Shown here piece by piece: positions 22,099-34,645 of a DNA stretch of 64,000 bases. Source of the DNA: Liolophura sinensis (lineage: Eukaryota; Mollusca; Polyplacophora; Chitonida; Chitonidae); NCBI RefSeq assembly GCF_032854445.1, contig NC_088303.1:18235501-18299500 (forward strand), given 5' to 3'. The notes under the pieces are model-generated. The model was given only the letters and a program-made list of their open reading frames with translations. It was not told where the DNA came from and made no database searches. The position numbers were made by a program, and so were the translations under genes. Each line of letters opens with the position of its first letter. Position 1 is the first letter of the stretch.

Positions 22099-23259
22099 GA
22101 AGCCTGTCTAATTAAAAAACTGTTCCCAGGTAACATGTGCAGGCAAGAACGAAATATGTGTACATATCTAATAACAATTGTTCATTTCAGCTTGTGGTGT
22201 GCTCGAAATTAAATTATATCCAAACTACATGGGAATAAAGTAATATATATTTTACATCACGCACAGATAGTGCATACCGTGGGACGGGATATGAGGAATT
22301 GTCACCTCGAGAGAAGTGATATTCAAGTGTTTCTCATATCCCATCCGACAGCATGTACCATATGTTTTATTAAACCGAAAAAACAGTGTACCGTTTCGCG
22401 CTGTGTTTAAATCTGCGAATTTTACGTCGATATCGCAAGCTCTATGACCGTGAAACACGCAGACGTAGGAGAGCTAACGAAGGGAGATAACTCACGTGAT
22501 CGTTGGATATTCGCACGAGATCGTTGGGCGTTAGATAATACTTCGAAAGTTTGACGTTGAATTCCTTGGGCTCGTGATCATTGTACGTCATGTGTGCTTA
22601 CAATTATATGGAAACACTGCTGTCACGAGCCTAGCCTGGCCAATCGTGTGACGTTATTCGCCGTTATTGTTATGTGATTGGTCCTCATAAATTGGCGACT
22701 CCGGTATTTCCTCATAATCGTATGTGCTCCATGTTTTGCCAAGTAGCCTATCATGTGACCGTTTCTCGACCAACGCGAACGGAGAATAACCCTATGAGGT
22801 ATGATAATATACAGATGGTGCATACTGTGGGATGAGGAATTGACTTCGTATACCGGTAGTTCTCTATCTGTGATAAAACTTATTTTAAAAGAACCATACG
22901 AATCCATGAATGTTGTATGTAATCATGTAAGCTTTATATACATTACGTAGGAATAAATTTGATTTATTATTCAAAAGCAAAAAAACTGTGCTTAAAAAAA
23001 GCTTACTGTGCACGTAAGGCTTTGGTCTTTATTTTTTTTTTAGGCCTACTGCTTTCTACAACCCGCCGTGACGTGATTAAGGATGGAAATAAGCGAGTGA
23101 TGATCGCTTGCATTGTCTTTCGTTCGTTGAAAACCCCTTGTCTTTCCGCCAGTATAAGGCGCCAGTAACTTGCAGGTTTGCTCGACTCTAGACGCTCCGG
23201 ATTCACCCCACCTCTATCGTATATCAGCGAAAAATCCCCATTGCTAATAAGAATTATAA
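22099..23259. other. Gene-free stretch with an inverted repeat
   Basis: It holds the inverted repeat at 22270-22358 and a related single arm at 22814-22842. No gene was recognised. Confidence 0.5.
22270..22358. repeat. Imperfect inverted repeat, 26-bp arms
   Basis: The left arm (22270-22295, ends GGGATATGAG) and right arm (22333-22358, begins CTCATATCCC) pair over 26 bp with about six mismatches around a 37-nt loop. A direct copy of the left arm, TGCATACTGTGGGATGAGG, recurs at about 22819. It may be part of a small fold-back transposon. Confidence 0.65.
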
Positions 23260-23405
23260 ATTTATTTATTTTATTTATTGGATTGTTGTTGAACGCCATA
23301 TTGAAGAATTTTTCACATATCCAATAGCGATCGACGTTTTGTGGGCGGACTGCTCGGGTTAAACCACAGATTGTTGGCAGGTTACTAACGCACTTTCCTA
23401 CACAT
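23260..23405 (-). mobile_element. Degraded MetaSINE-like copy, minus strand
   Basis: A TTTA-rich tail complement is followed by GGATTGTTGTTGAACGCCAT and a core that is hard to align but keeps the family order (GTTGGCAGGTTACT). Much older than most copies here. Confidence 0.5.
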
Positions 23406-23814
23406 GGTGTGTGTGGACATTTAATAGAAGACAATTCGGATGTCGGCAGTCAATTAAACGTCGCGCGCGCAAGAATTGTATACACGTACGACGGCGGTCA
23501 GTTAACGCGTGGAATTTACAAACCACCACCATTCACGTGGCATGGTTGAAATTTCGTGACGGTGTTACATGAAGCTTTAGCGCAACAGGCAATGGGAGTC
23601 CAGTCGGTTGTACTCTATATAAGTTACTACATGAGCATACATGGGTGTGTAGGATTATGGATAGGGACTCGGTCTGTGATTAGTTATGCGGGAAAGTAAA
23701 TCTGATCTGGGGAAGTCTGATAGTAAGTTCTACAATTCCCGTCACATTGACATAACCAGACTTCGAGATATTCACAATGTTCGTAATCAGAAGGCCACGA
23801 ATTACTGTCTGGGA

Positions 23815-25360
23815 TAGGACAACAAGCAGTAAACCAGTGTGACATCCAGCTATTTGACTATAAAATTGACGGAACTCCATATACCGTAAGCCAGTGTGAC
23901 ATCAACTATTGGTCTGTACGTCGGATGGTACGTCAAACCGTAAACCAGTGTGACATCCAACTGTTGGTCTGTAAGTCTGATGGTACATCAAACAGTAAAC
24001 CAGTGTGACATCCAACTGTTGGACTGTAAGGCTGATGGTAAATGAAACAGTAAGCCAGTGTGACATCAACTGTTGGTCTGTAAGGCTGATGGTATATCAA
24101 ACAGTAAGCCAGTGTGACATCCAACTGTTGGACTGTAAGGCTGATGGTACATCAAACAGTAAGCCAGTGTGACATCAACTGTTGGTCTGTAAGGCTGATG
24201 GTATATCAAACAGTAAGCCAGTGTGACATCCAGCTGTTGGACTGTAAGGCTGATGGTATATCAAACAGTAAACCAGTGTGACATCCAGCTGTAGGATTGT
24301 AAGGCTGATGGGAAATCAAACTGTAAACCAGTGTGACATCCAGCTGTAGGATTGTAAGGCTGATGGGAAATCAAACAGTAAACCAGTGTGACATCCAGCT
24401 GTAGGATTGTAAGGCTGATGGGAAATCAAACTGTAAACCAGTGTGACACCCAAGTGTTGGACTAAGGCTGATGGTGCATCGAGCTGATGGTAAGGCTGAT
24501 GGTACATCAAACAGTAAGCCATTGTGACATTCAGCTGTTGGACTGTAAGGCTTATGCTATATCAAACAGTAAACAAATGTGACATCCAGCTGTTGGACTG
24601 TAAGGCTGATGGTATATCAAACAGTAAGCCAGTGTGACATCCAGCTGTTGGACTGTAAGGCTGATGGTATATCAAACAGTAAGCCAGTGTAACATCCAGC
24701 TGTTGGACTGTAAGGCTGATGGTATATCAAACAGTAAGCCAGTGTAACATCCAGCTGTTGGACTGTAAGGCTGATGGTATATCAAACAGTAAGCCAGTGT
24801 GACATTCAGCTGTTGGACTGTAAGGTTGATGGTATATCAAACAGTAAGCCAGTGTGACATCCAGCTGTAGGATTGTAAGGCTGATGGGAAATCAAACAGT
24901 AAACCAGTGTGACATCCAGCTGTAGGATTGTAAGGCTGATGGGAAATCAAACTGTAAACCAGTGTGACATCCAGCCGTTGGACTGTAAGGCTGATGGGTC
25001 ATCAAACAATAAGCCAGTGTGACATCCAGCTGTTTGGACTGTAAGGTTGATGGGACATCAACTTGTAAACCAGTGCAAGATCCAGCTTTTCGTCTATAAG
25101 GCTGGTCGGACATCACACTGTAAGCCAGTGTGACATCCAGTTGTTGGACTGTAAGGATGATGGGAAATCAAACTGTAAACCAGTGTGACATCCATCTGTT
25201 GGACTGTAAGGCTGATGGGAAATCAACCTGTAAACCAGTGCGAGATCCAGCTGTTGGTCTATAAGGCTGGTGGGACATCAAACTGTAAACCAGTGCGAGA
25301 TCCAGCTGTTGGTCTATAAGGCTGGTGGGACATCAAACTGTAAACCAGTGCGAGATCCAG
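23815..25360. repeat. 55-bp minisatellite, about 28 copies
   Basis: The unit is 55 bp (for example starts at 24631 and 24686) and includes CAGTGTGACATCCAGCTGTT and AAGGCTGATGGTATATCAAA. Variant forms cluster: GGGAAATCAAA units at 24290-24440 and again at 24870-25000, and units with CAGTGCGAGATCC only at the right end (25230-25360). Both edges are the most diverged. Confidence 0.97.
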
Positions 25361-25532
25361 TTACAAGGCTTCAGTGGCTATATATTCATTCTTTACCTTA
25401 AAGAAAAAGAAACTTTAAAATGGTGTAAACATTAGTAGAAAGACCAGTAAAAACTGTACCAGAAAAGAACTTTCATTGAGTCGTCACACAACATTTTCTA
25501 CACGTCCATGTTCAGTTCTGTATAAAATTTGT
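25361..25532. other. Short unique stretch
   Basis: A-rich unique sequence between the minisatellite and a SINE; nothing recognised. Confidence 0.4.
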
Positions 25533-25671
25533 TTGATTGGTGTTTTACGCTGTACTCAAGAACTCAATTGCTGTTTTCTCTTGTACGACGGCAGTGGGAG
25601 GAAATCGGGCAGAGCCAGAGGGAGACCCACCACCATCCGCAGGTTTCTGTAAGACCTTCCCACGTAGGGCC
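25533..25671 (-). mobile_element. MetaSINE-like SINE, truncated, minus strand
   Basis: TGATTGGTGTTTTACGCTGT begins the tail side. The core follows with GGGCAGAGCCAGAGGGAGAC and CATCCGCAGG, ending at CTTCCCACGTAGGGCC. The head is missing. Confidence 0.8.
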
Positions 25672-27009
25672 TGAATGCCTATTTTAGGACCAGAAAGTCA
25701 CTGAGACGTCAATGGCTCAGAGTCACCCACATGATCTATAAGGCTCGCCATACAATGACACTTACTTGTACTTTATGTTTGTGTTGAATATACATCATGC
25801 TGTATGCCTACGTTAGACTGCATACGTTGGTGTTCAGTTTTGCTGAAAATACATGATTTTTCAAACAAGCCTTTCCTGAGCAATCCGGTCAACGAAAGTG
25901 ACAACTGATTAGTTTGGCGTCATTTACTGAATTACAAACGTACTATTCTTGTGCGTTGGGCAATCGTCCTGGAGGTGTACATGGTTGTCTCCCTTCGAAC
26001 ATGGAATTGCCAAGACGCATAAATTCTCAGTTTGGAACTCAAAAATGGCTGCAACAAGAAGTTACATTCTATCATCAATGGCGAGTTAATAACTTATATC
26101 CATCTGAATGTAAGTGAACCCACCTACGAACTATACTTGTTCATGTTTTACATTTCAGTTGGTTAACTCAGCCGCATAAATACATGTAGTTGTACATGAA
26201 TGACGGAAAAAACATGCATCTATGGCTATCTTATTTCTCTAATTTTCGTCATTGAACTGGCAGGTTGTAGTGGAACTGCTAAAAGCTTTTGAGATGGATT
26301 ATTACGAATAGGCTTTACTGAAAATAACGTATGGAATAACTCAAGGCCAGTATTCATCTGATTGGTGTTTAGCGCCTACTCAAGAACTTATACTGCACCG
26401 GTAGGCAGCACTGTAGAAGTTATAATACTCGATGACGGTAATTTTGTTTATGTATCCATTCAATTGATTATCGTTACTTTAACTTACACTTAAAATCTCT
26501 TTAGTGGGATGAGCCAGAGGGCCTCTGCTTTATATGTTTTTTGTTGTGTTTATAATTTCTGACTTTGAAATTGGTCTTCTAAAAATTGCATGAACCAAAC
26601 TATCACTGTAGGCGCGTGAATTAGGCGGGGGAGGCAATCGCGATGTTTACCTCTGTATTAAATGTGTTCGGTGAAACTGACATATAATCGACCATTTTAT
26701 TGATTTAATTGCTATAATCCTGGGAATAAACATATTTTCTTCGAAATTCCATTAAATGAATCGTGTTGAATCGGTTGTCAACCCGTGCGTAGGTTCTCCT
26801 ACGGCAAGATAACACCCACTTGGATACAATGAACAAGGATACCTAGTCATCAGTAAAAAACCAATATCACAAAGAATTTGTGTCAATATATGTGGGGTAC
26901 AGAACTGTGTGATAAACAACAAATCAATAAATTGGCCAATGTGACAGGCACTACATAACTGTGTAATACAATGCACAATAAACAATTGTGTGTTACACAA
27001 GGACCATTA
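25672..27009. other. Gene-free stretch
   Basis: A 40-bp family A tail fragment lies at about 26358-26392 (TGATTGGTGTTTAGCGCCTA). No gene was recognised. A plus-strand frame at 25914-26117 has no domain and no splice support. Confidence 0.45.
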
Positions 27010-27305
27010 GAGTGGTACACTTGGCCAGTATAGTATGGCCAGAGGGCGTGCTACAAGTGTGTATATGCTTGCGTGTGATGTAGAGTGGTACAAAAGGGCT
27101 ATTATAGTATGGCCAATGGGCGTGGTACAAGTGTGTATGTGCGTGTGTGTGATATAGAGTGGTACACTTGGCCATTATAGTATGGCCAATGGGCGTGGTA
27201 CAAGTGTGTATGTCCGTGTGTGTGATGTAGAGTGGTACACTTGGCCAGTATAGTATGGCCAGTGGGCGTGCTACAAGTGAGTATGTGCATGTGTGTGGTG
27301 TAGAG
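27010..27305. repeat. 73-bp minisatellite, four copies
   Basis: GAGTGGTACA recurs at 27010, 27083, 27157 and 27230, spaced 73-74 bp. Each unit holds TAGTATGGCCA and a GT-rich end. The GT-rich end varies in length. Confidence 0.95.
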
Positions 27306-27340
27306 CTACCAGTAAAATAACCCTTGTGTGAGGTCAGGAG

Positions 27341-27474
27341 CGTGCGGATGGTCGTGGGTTTCCCCCGGGTTCTGCCCGGTTTCCTCCCACCATAATGCTG
27401 GCCACCGTCGTATAAGGGAAATGTTCTTGAGTACGGCGTAAAACACCAATCAAATAAATAAATAAATAAATAAA
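27341..27474 (+). mobile_element. MetaSINE-like SINE, 5'-truncated
   Basis: Core from GCGGATGGTCGTGGGTTTCC through CCGGTTTCCTCCCACCATAA, then the tail GGCGTAAAACACCAATCAAA and (AAAT)n. The core is well preserved, so this is a fairly young copy. Confidence 0.9.
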
Positions 27475-27796
27475 TGTGTGAGGTAACACCTGTGTGATAT
27501 GTACAACGCTCAGTAATTTGGAAATACAGGAATGTTTATTATTGTACAATGGTCATTAACGTGTCCAACGTGTGAGGTGCACAACTCTGTGATGTCCAGT
27601 CACCTGTAACACTATCAGCATATGTGTCGTGTACAAGCGACCAGTAGAAATGAACGTTTTGCTATGCACAGCTGGGTGGTACACAACTGACATACGACGT
27701 GTGAACACACCGTGTGAAGTAATACAGAACTGTGGTATACATGACAACCAGGATAGCATGGCCAGTGTGTGTAATAAAACTGCTTGATATAAAAGT

Positions 27797-28306
27797 GTTC
27801 AGTACCATATTCACATTAATCTGGTTAAGATGTGCATGTCAAAATCAGCTTTGTTGTTCACTACCATATTCACATTAATTTGGCAACTATGTGCGTGTGA
27901 AATTTAGCTTTTTCGTTCAGTACCATATTCACATTAATCTGGCTAAGATGTGCATGTGATATTTAGCTTTGTTGTTCAGTGCCATATTCACATTAATCTG
28001 ACTAATAGGTGCATGTGAAATTCAGCTTTGTTGTTCAGTGCCATATTCACATTAATTTGGCAAATATGTGCATGTGAAATTCAGCTTTTTCGTTCAGTAC
28101 CATATTCACATTAATCTGGCTAAGATGTGCATGTGATATTTAGCTTTGTTGTTCAGTGCCATATTCACATTAATCTGACTAATAGGTGCATGTGAAATTC
28201 AGCTTTGTTGTTCATTACCATATTCACATTAATCTGACTAATAGGTGCATGTGAAATTCAGCGTTGTTGTTCAGTGCCATATTCACATTAATTTGGCCTA
28301 AATGTA
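27797..28306. repeat. 59-bp minisatellite, about nine copies
   Basis: CCATATTCACATTAAT recurs every 59 bp (27805, 27864, 27923 and so on). Units differ in TGGCTAAGATGTGCATGTGA versus TGACTAATAGGTGCATGTGA. The two types are interleaved. Confidence 0.95.
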
Positions 28307-29418
28307 TGTAATGTGTAATGCCATTATATAGAAGTAAAACAGACCAACATCAAAAACTGCTGAGGTCAACATAGCGCATCAGCCTCTTCTGTGTATCAAC
28401 CAGATCCTAAAGACTTCAATGGTTTTATCATTCGAGGCTCACAAATGAAGTGAAAGGAAAAGGAAAAACTGACAAATAAATCTAACGGTTATTTCCAGGT
28501 TACGCATGCGCTGTAGGAATAATCTTGCCCAAGATCTAAAGAAGTCTTTTAGAGGTGGTGGAGGACTGAGTGTTATTTTCTTTCAGTCAATTATGTCAGT
28601 TTGTTGTTGCTAAGGAGCTGAACACTTCTTGGTGACAAAAATGTTATAATCTGAGTTTAGGAGCTCAAGTTAAAAGATATGAAGGTTATCCTAGTTTGAA
28701 TGTTTGCTATGTTATATAGTGTGAGCTTACGTTGCTATGGCAGAGGAACGGAAGTCAAGTTTACTACATATACAAGACGGGAAAAAGAATGCGCATTCGT
28801 AGCCTCCAGAATTCGTAACCACAACAAAGCGAAGGTCAAATTCTGACGGGCTAACATTCTTGCAGGCGTCTCTATACCGCATGGAGTCAGTACCAAGAAT
28901 GTAATTCTGTGTATTTTAGGGTGTATAGTCTTCCAGCCTGCCATTTTTGGTGTACGAGTGCATGCTTGGAGTTTAAATGATGGAAATTGTCTAAACTTTG
29001 GGCAGGTCTGAGTTTTAATGATGAAAGTTTGAAATTGTGGGTGAGAGGACACATAGACACAGGTGGTGACGAGGCTGCGAATTACGTCCGTTTGGCGTTG
29101 CTTAGCACCCCTTCCAGCTGCTGGCATACAAATGTCCAGATGTTGACGATCAACATATGTCAACATTTTTATGACTGGGCCAGGTATGCATCAAAACGTA
29201 TTGGCCACGGAATGTTTGGGACTGAGATACAACACTAAACGTAAACATTGTCGTATTATTAACATTAAGGAAAATTAATATTGGTCTAAGGCCGTGTGCG
29301 GCATGTTTTCACTGCAAACAACAGTTCATTTTTACCTAATTCTGCTTAAACCATGGTGCGAGGGGTTGTGTACGTTGCTACGTTTTAAGTATTAACTGTC
29401 GGAATAAAATCCTGACTG
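28307..29418. other. Gene-free stretch
   Basis: No RNA gene or repeat was recognised. A minus-strand frame of 143 codons (28735-29166) has no recognisable domain or convincing splice sites and is not called. Confidence 0.45.
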
Positions 29419-29522
29419 AGGTAAACTGACGAGGCCGAATTTCACAGGTAATACATGTGACCATTTGGTGCCAACTATCACACTGTCGTCACCGCTCTGG
29501 TTTTACCCTCTATGCTGTAGTC
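29419..29522 (-). repeat. Dispersed repeat, family D, minus strand
   Basis: The reverse complement contains ACAGCATAGAGGGTAAAACC and CCAAATGGTCACATG. Related copies lie at 34546-34645 (minus), 51723-51831, 53932-54018 and 57329-57429 (plus). Similarity with the 34.5-kb copy extends further left, from about 29340 (ATTCTGCTTAAACCATGGTG). No coding capacity was seen. Confidence 0.65.
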
Positions 29523-31109
29523 TTTTATATTATTAGCAAAGCCGATAGTTTATATATATTATTTATATTTTATATCATTATCTCACCAGACATGACACCC
29601 TATCCAGTTACACTACTAATACGATACTATAATCTGTTTCTTTTGATTTATCACTTGATGTTCAGCTATCTGTAAAAATTACTCACCCTATCTATACTTA
29701 AATTGCGCCTCATCAGTGACAATCATTAACAAACAAACAAACAAACAAAAAAAATCAACAACTACAACAAAAAAACATTATGAATTAGAAAAGTGTTCCA
29801 ATAGAATTTTCCTTGCCATAATATGAATGTTGATGTGCAGATATCGTGGTTGATAAGTGTCACTGACGAAAGTTAAATTTGATCGCGATCGTGAGCGATA
29901 TTACAGATAGCTGAATATCCCTGTCATTATAAAGGGACAGAAGGTCGACAACCCGACCAAACAGTAACTTGGTCAAACTCATAATGCTAAGCAGCAAACG
30001 AGAAATGCCGAGGTTCCCAATTTTATATACAGATCATGAATTGATGAATGTGGGTCGTACGTTTTGTGAAAATTCATCATGATGTCTATTGTTTTGAACA
30101 GTGTGAGGGAGATTTAGGCATAGAAAAAAAGAAAGAAATACATATCTGGAGAAAGGAGGGATAGAGAGATAAAGAGAAAAAAGTGATCGTTTTCAGATGT
30201 AGCCTACAATAAAAAAAAATAAATAATAAAAAAAATCCGATGTTTATCAATATCACAGTCACTGAAACGTAAACAGTGGAATAGTAACTGACATGGTGTA
30301 CATTAGGTGTTGTATCTGAACACACCAGCTGTAAGATATTTTTCAGTTTTTGCCTTATGATTACAAATGCAAGTAGTTTTAACAGATCTGTAAGATGAGG
30401 GTATGTGACTTCCTCCATGTGTGTTTACAAACACAAGTGGTTATATAGCTATAGACTTGTGCTGATGTATACGATGCGTAGGGTGTTAGTATATATATAT
30501 AAAACTGTGTTATCGGCTTATGACGAACACATGGCACGGATAACTATTAACCTCACGAATCCAGTGGATATGATTTATATATACATATATAAATATACCT
30601 GAACTCTCACAGCTGGTTCCCAGATAATAAAGCTGTCTTCCGTTTACAGCCATAACCGAACGGTATAACGTCTAATAATCCACAGTATGTCCCAAACTAG
30701 CAAGTTATCGCGTTTGGTACCATCAGATGGCATATGTGATCACGGCGAGACACGGTAAATCGAGCTGTAAGGCACAGGTGAATCTATTTAAGTAACAGTT
30801 CCCCAGCCTGCTGTAGATCTATAATTATCTCTCAAACACAGATATATACAATAGCAGGTATCAGCACCACAAAACCAAAACATTTCTCCCTGGTCCACAT
30901 TGAAGGTCAGAGATACAAAATGTAAAGGATTTTTTTACTCTCTCTGCCATCATCTATCCAACATAGTGCCAGCGCTAACCATATTTTTTTTGGTATTATC
31001 ATAATACTATGGTTATTGTTTACTTACCGTAACAGCTGTCTTTATGCCTTATGATTATTATCTGATTTGTGATTTACAATCTATTCCACAAGGGGAAAAG
31101 ATTATGGAT
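29523..31109. other. Gene-free stretch with simple repeats
   Basis: An (AAAC)n tract lies at 29729-29754. Otherwise unique AT-rich sequence. Confidence 0.5.
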
Positions 31110-31371
31110 TATAGTTAGCACGCCAGCAGGGCGCATTGATTAAGGAGCTTCCCACCAACATGGTCGCTGTGAGTTCAAGCCCAGCTCATGCTTGCTTCCT
31201 CTCCGGCCGTACGTGGCAAAGTATGTCAGAAACCTTCGGAATGCTGTGGGTTTCGTCCTGGCTCTGCTTGCTTTCTTCACAACATAATGCTGGCCGCCGT
31301 CGTATACGTGAAATATTCTTAACTATATAACATACGGCATAAAACACCAATCAATAAAACAATAAATAAAT
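31110..31371 (+). mobile_element. MetaSINE-like SINE, nearly full length, diverged
   Basis: A degraded tRNA-like head (TTAGCACGCCAGCAGGGCGC) is followed by GTGAGTTCAAGCCCAGCTCA, the core (CTCCGGCCGTACGTGGCAAA) and the tail GGCATAAAACACCAATCAAT. A small insertion interrupts the tail region (AACTATATAACATACGG). It belongs to the left member of the duplication with 53.5 kb. Confidence 0.85.
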
Positions 31372-31990
31372 TTATTCCAGAATGTGTAGAGAAAATCTAC
31401 CCTGAATTCCGACATTCGCTTACCATTCGTACAGGCCATGACATCGCGTTCCAAGTCGAAATCGCAAGGCCCATCTCTAAAACAATGTGAAACACATATT
31501 CCCAAAGGAATATGTAGAAATAATACATTTAAGTAACAAATAAAGCTGTTAACATGGAAGAGGGAAGCAGTCATTAGTTTTCAGTAATGCAGGGAAGACA
31601 GTAGATGTTCTAGGCAAGACATCCACTTCAAATTACAAACTTGTAGTCTGTGGATAATTTCCAGGCTTTTTCCGAGGTACAAATACAGTTACCTCAGTCG
31701 CGCTTCGACTGCACCTGTTCATAAAAGCACCATGTTGACTTAATGAACATAGATGCTGATATAGCCTCTAACCTCTGATTAAATTGAATTAGTAGTTATA
31801 CTATAACTGTATACTGATCGCTGGACATCCTTATATAGTATTATATTCACTGCAGAATGTAAGAATATCAGAATCAAGCTGTATGATGAAGTATCTTTGA
31901 CACATTAAGTTTTGAATCATTAACTTGTGACGTAGGATGTAATCATCATATTTTCCACAACATCTGACAAAAGGTGCAAGGCAAGAGAGG
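31372..31990. repeat. Diverged segmental duplication, left member
   Basis: Collinear with 53599-54130. Shared landmarks in order include TTCCAAGTCGA, CAGTCATTAGTTTTCAGTAA (compare CAGTCATCAGTTTCCAGTGA), CGACTGCACCTGTTCATAAA and TTGAATCATTAACTTGTGAC. Both members directly follow a plus-strand family A SINE. The right member has a family D repeat where this one has unrelated sequence. No gene is called in it. Confidence 0.7.
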
Positions 31991-32199
31991 CCGGTGAAGC
32001 CACCGCATTCCTTCTGGTTCTTGACAATAATCCTGACGTAAAGCTTTTGTTCCTACCTTAAAGCAGCTGTCGTCTTGGCAATAGTGTATGTAGTACATTC
32101 TCTCCACGATTCTTCACATCTCATTCATTTTCGCGTTATTTCTTTGCAGTGTTAAACGTTTTGGAAACTGGCGTTGCCATTACTGGCCGAATGTTTATA

Positions 32200-32202
<3 letters not shown>

Positions 32203-32285
<83 letters not shown>
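32203..32285. repeat. (AT)n microsatellite
   Basis: Uninterrupted AT run of about 83 bp, the longest simple repeat in the window. Confidence 0.97.
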
Positions 32286-32287
<2 letters not shown>

Positions 32288-32777
32288 GCCTTTTTCTATT
32301 TTTCTACAATAGGATCAGCTTTGTTCTGACTTCATATGGCTATTTTATTTACCAAAATAAGTCGACTGGAGAAAGGTTACATCTTATACTCCATGATTTC
32401 AAATCTGAATAGCATATTTGAACTATCAATATGGCCATGCAACCCAAGCTATTTCTCAGCCAAGAAGCTGTCCACAATGTTCTCAAATGGCCTTTGCGTT
32501 TGCATTAATAAGTGCTAAATTGAGATAGGAACTTCATTAATCAAATTTACCGCACCTCATGAATTGCTTTGACAAAACAATTTATCCTCAGCATGCAGCT
32601 AGATGGCGCTAATTTAACGTGGACGTCATCATTGCTATATCATACTTCCGTTTAGTGTTGCCACACGCACGACTGTTTTCAAACCATGCAGTGACTCAGC
32701 AAAGTTCACCCTCAGTCAGCGGTCCTCAATCTATCAAGATGTTTGTTTCTGGTATCTTCCATTTCCGACTTCTTTCG

Positions 32778-32923
32778 TCAACAATCTTCTTCTTTCACGA
32801 TGCTGGGTTCTAAGTGGTCTGACCCCACCCCCTCTCCCCCCGCCCAATCCCATTCTGGCGTATAGTCAGCCTCATCCGTCCGCAGCCCTCTATTAAGGTG
32901 TTTGCGCATGCTCTTTGTCCTCT
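32778..32923 (-). CDS. Weak candidate for a last coding exon
   Basis: On the minus strand, GGTGTTTAG (ending at 32924) is an acceptable splice acceptor. The frame then encodes about 48 residues, including EADYTPEWDWAGG, and ends KEEDC before TGA. The composition is acidic and protein-like, but part of it comes from a G-rich run (Gly residues). No upstream exon was found and I do not recognise the sequence. It may well be chance. Confidence 0.18.
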
Positions 32924-33417
32924 CTAAACACCACAGCCTCCGTCCATCTGTACCAAGCTTCCATTCCACCCGAGGGATATCCCTAGTTCACCATTCATCA
33001 TTACCTTTTTCTGGAAGAGTTCATTTACATGTACTGCAATATTCTTTTCGCCATTTAACCAAATCATTCTGGTAAATATCACATAGATCAGATGCAAATG
33101 TACATTTTGTTTCAGGAGGAAAACGTTATATTGCTTAGGAGATCCCTTACTGTCGTAAAGCACACAATAAATTAATGTCACCTCCAAATTTACAGATGGA
33201 AAAATATCATTTTGTTAGCGATCACCTTTTGAAAAGAAAACATTTTAGTATTACATTTACAAGTATATCTCTCTTTTCCGTTCAGGGGTATTAACTGACG
33301 TATTTATCAACATAAATCAGGCCCCCAAAACATACTATATCGACTAACAATAAAACATTCTGAAGCCACATCATCTAGCCATCTAAATGCGCCAAGGTGT
33401 ACACGACTTGGTACAGA
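32924..33417. other. Nothing recognised
   Basis: AT-rich sequence. A minus-strand frame of 87 codons at 32924-33187 has no recognisable domain. Confidence 0.4.
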
Positions 33418-33690
33418 CATCTACTGCACTGAGTCGGAAAACAGAGTACTTGGTATTGCACTTGTCTTGCATCTTTAAATCTGTTAGCATAGCTAGTTTC
33501 ATAACTATTACCCAGAGAACTAGGACGTTCTGCAAGAGTGTCAGGTGCAAGAATTGAATCACACATCTATTGCACTGAGTCGGAAACCAGAGTACTTAGT
33601 ACTATATTTGTCTTACATCTTTAAATCTGTCAGCGTAGCTAATTTCGTAACCATTAACCGGAAAACTGTGACGGCCTGCACGGAGAGTAA
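33418..33690. repeat. Two-copy tandem duplication, 146-bp unit
   Basis: CATCTACTGCACTGAGTCGG (33418) recurs as CATCTATTGCACTGAGTCGG (33564). Similarity continues through TTGCATCTTTAAATCTGTTA and TTACATCTTTAAATCTGTCA. The two copies differ at many sites, so the duplication is old. Confidence 0.9.
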
Positions 33691-34545
33691 GCCGTAGATG
33701 GAGGTTATCGGACAGCTGTATACGGGTTATCTTCCCCTGGTGTATAGCTATAGGTCTTGTCTACATCCACCATGCTAATGCAATGGGATCAGATACTGGT
33801 TTCACATTAGTCAGACTGTTTATAAACGCATCACATATGCTTTGCATTTCCAAGGTCTTGATCTAAGAGAACCGCATGGGGTTCTGTTCACACCGGCACT
33901 GCTGGTGCATTTGAGTAGGGAAACACAAGGCATATCTGTGCACCCAACTATAAATACAGGATAAACGCTGTCAGGTTATCTGGGTCATCGTTCCTGCCCA
34001 CAACCTTGCATTTTTCATCAGTAATACGTTTTTGCACACATCAAGGCAACAGCTGTGCCTAACTTAACTCAACAGCTAAAACCCTCATTAATTATTGAGA
34101 ATCATTGTTGCGTTCTTTGTCGTCTTTTGACGCATGATTAAACTGTTAGTGATTCTTTAGACTGAATGTGTTCATATGGTTTGGGGTTGGGTGAGACACT
34201 AAATTGACACCTCCTACAGATAATCACAGCCTCCACAAGCTGTCCTTAAACAAAAATAAAACCGACCTCTTTCAGAAATCATGGTGTTCGTAGTTGCAAA
34301 CGAACGTTGCAGAGTTTAAACGCCGGGAACTGCATGGAATCTAATTATCGATACCCAAACATCTTAAATCTGACCAGGCTTTCAATCCTGAAAGGGAGAT
34401 TAGATAGCATGTTTCCGCAGTGATGTCTAAAAGATTGCAGTGCTAACATCAGTGCCGTTTTTAAGCTCATTCTGCTCAAGCTATGATGCTAAGGGGTGTG
34501 TAATTTGCTACTATATGAATATAAAATCAAACCTTAAAGGCGGTA
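33691..34545. other. Gene-free stretch
   Basis: Nothing recognised except the left extension of the family D repeat from about 34470. Confidence 0.4.
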
Positions 34546-34645
34546 AATTGAGGTAAATTAAACAGCGTATTTCACCGGTTACGTTTGACAGTCTGCCAAA
34601 TAACACCAGCGTCGCGGCTCTGCTTTTACTCAATAGGCTGTAAGT
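34546..34645 (-). repeat. Dispersed repeat, family D, minus strand
   Basis: Same order as at 29419-29522 but more diverged: TTTCACCGGTTACGTTTGAC, then CACCAGCGTCGCGGCTCTG, then ACTCAATAGGCTGTA. Similarity to that copy extends to about 34470. Confidence 0.55.

Noticed and set aside
23003-23434. 143-codon minus-strand frame
   Set aside because: It overlaps a degraded SINE, with no recognisable domain.
23815-25360. CRISPR-like array
   Set aside because: Units are contiguous 55-bp tandem copies with no unique spacers, and the DNA is from an animal.
28735-29166. 143-codon minus-strand frame
   Set aside because: No domain, no splice sites, composition like translated non-coding DNA.
33375-33690. 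Tandemly duplicated exon on the minus strand
   Set aside because: One copy reads SYANRFKDA and the other SYADRFKDV, but stops flank the second and no acceptor is convincing. A plain 146-bp duplication explains it.
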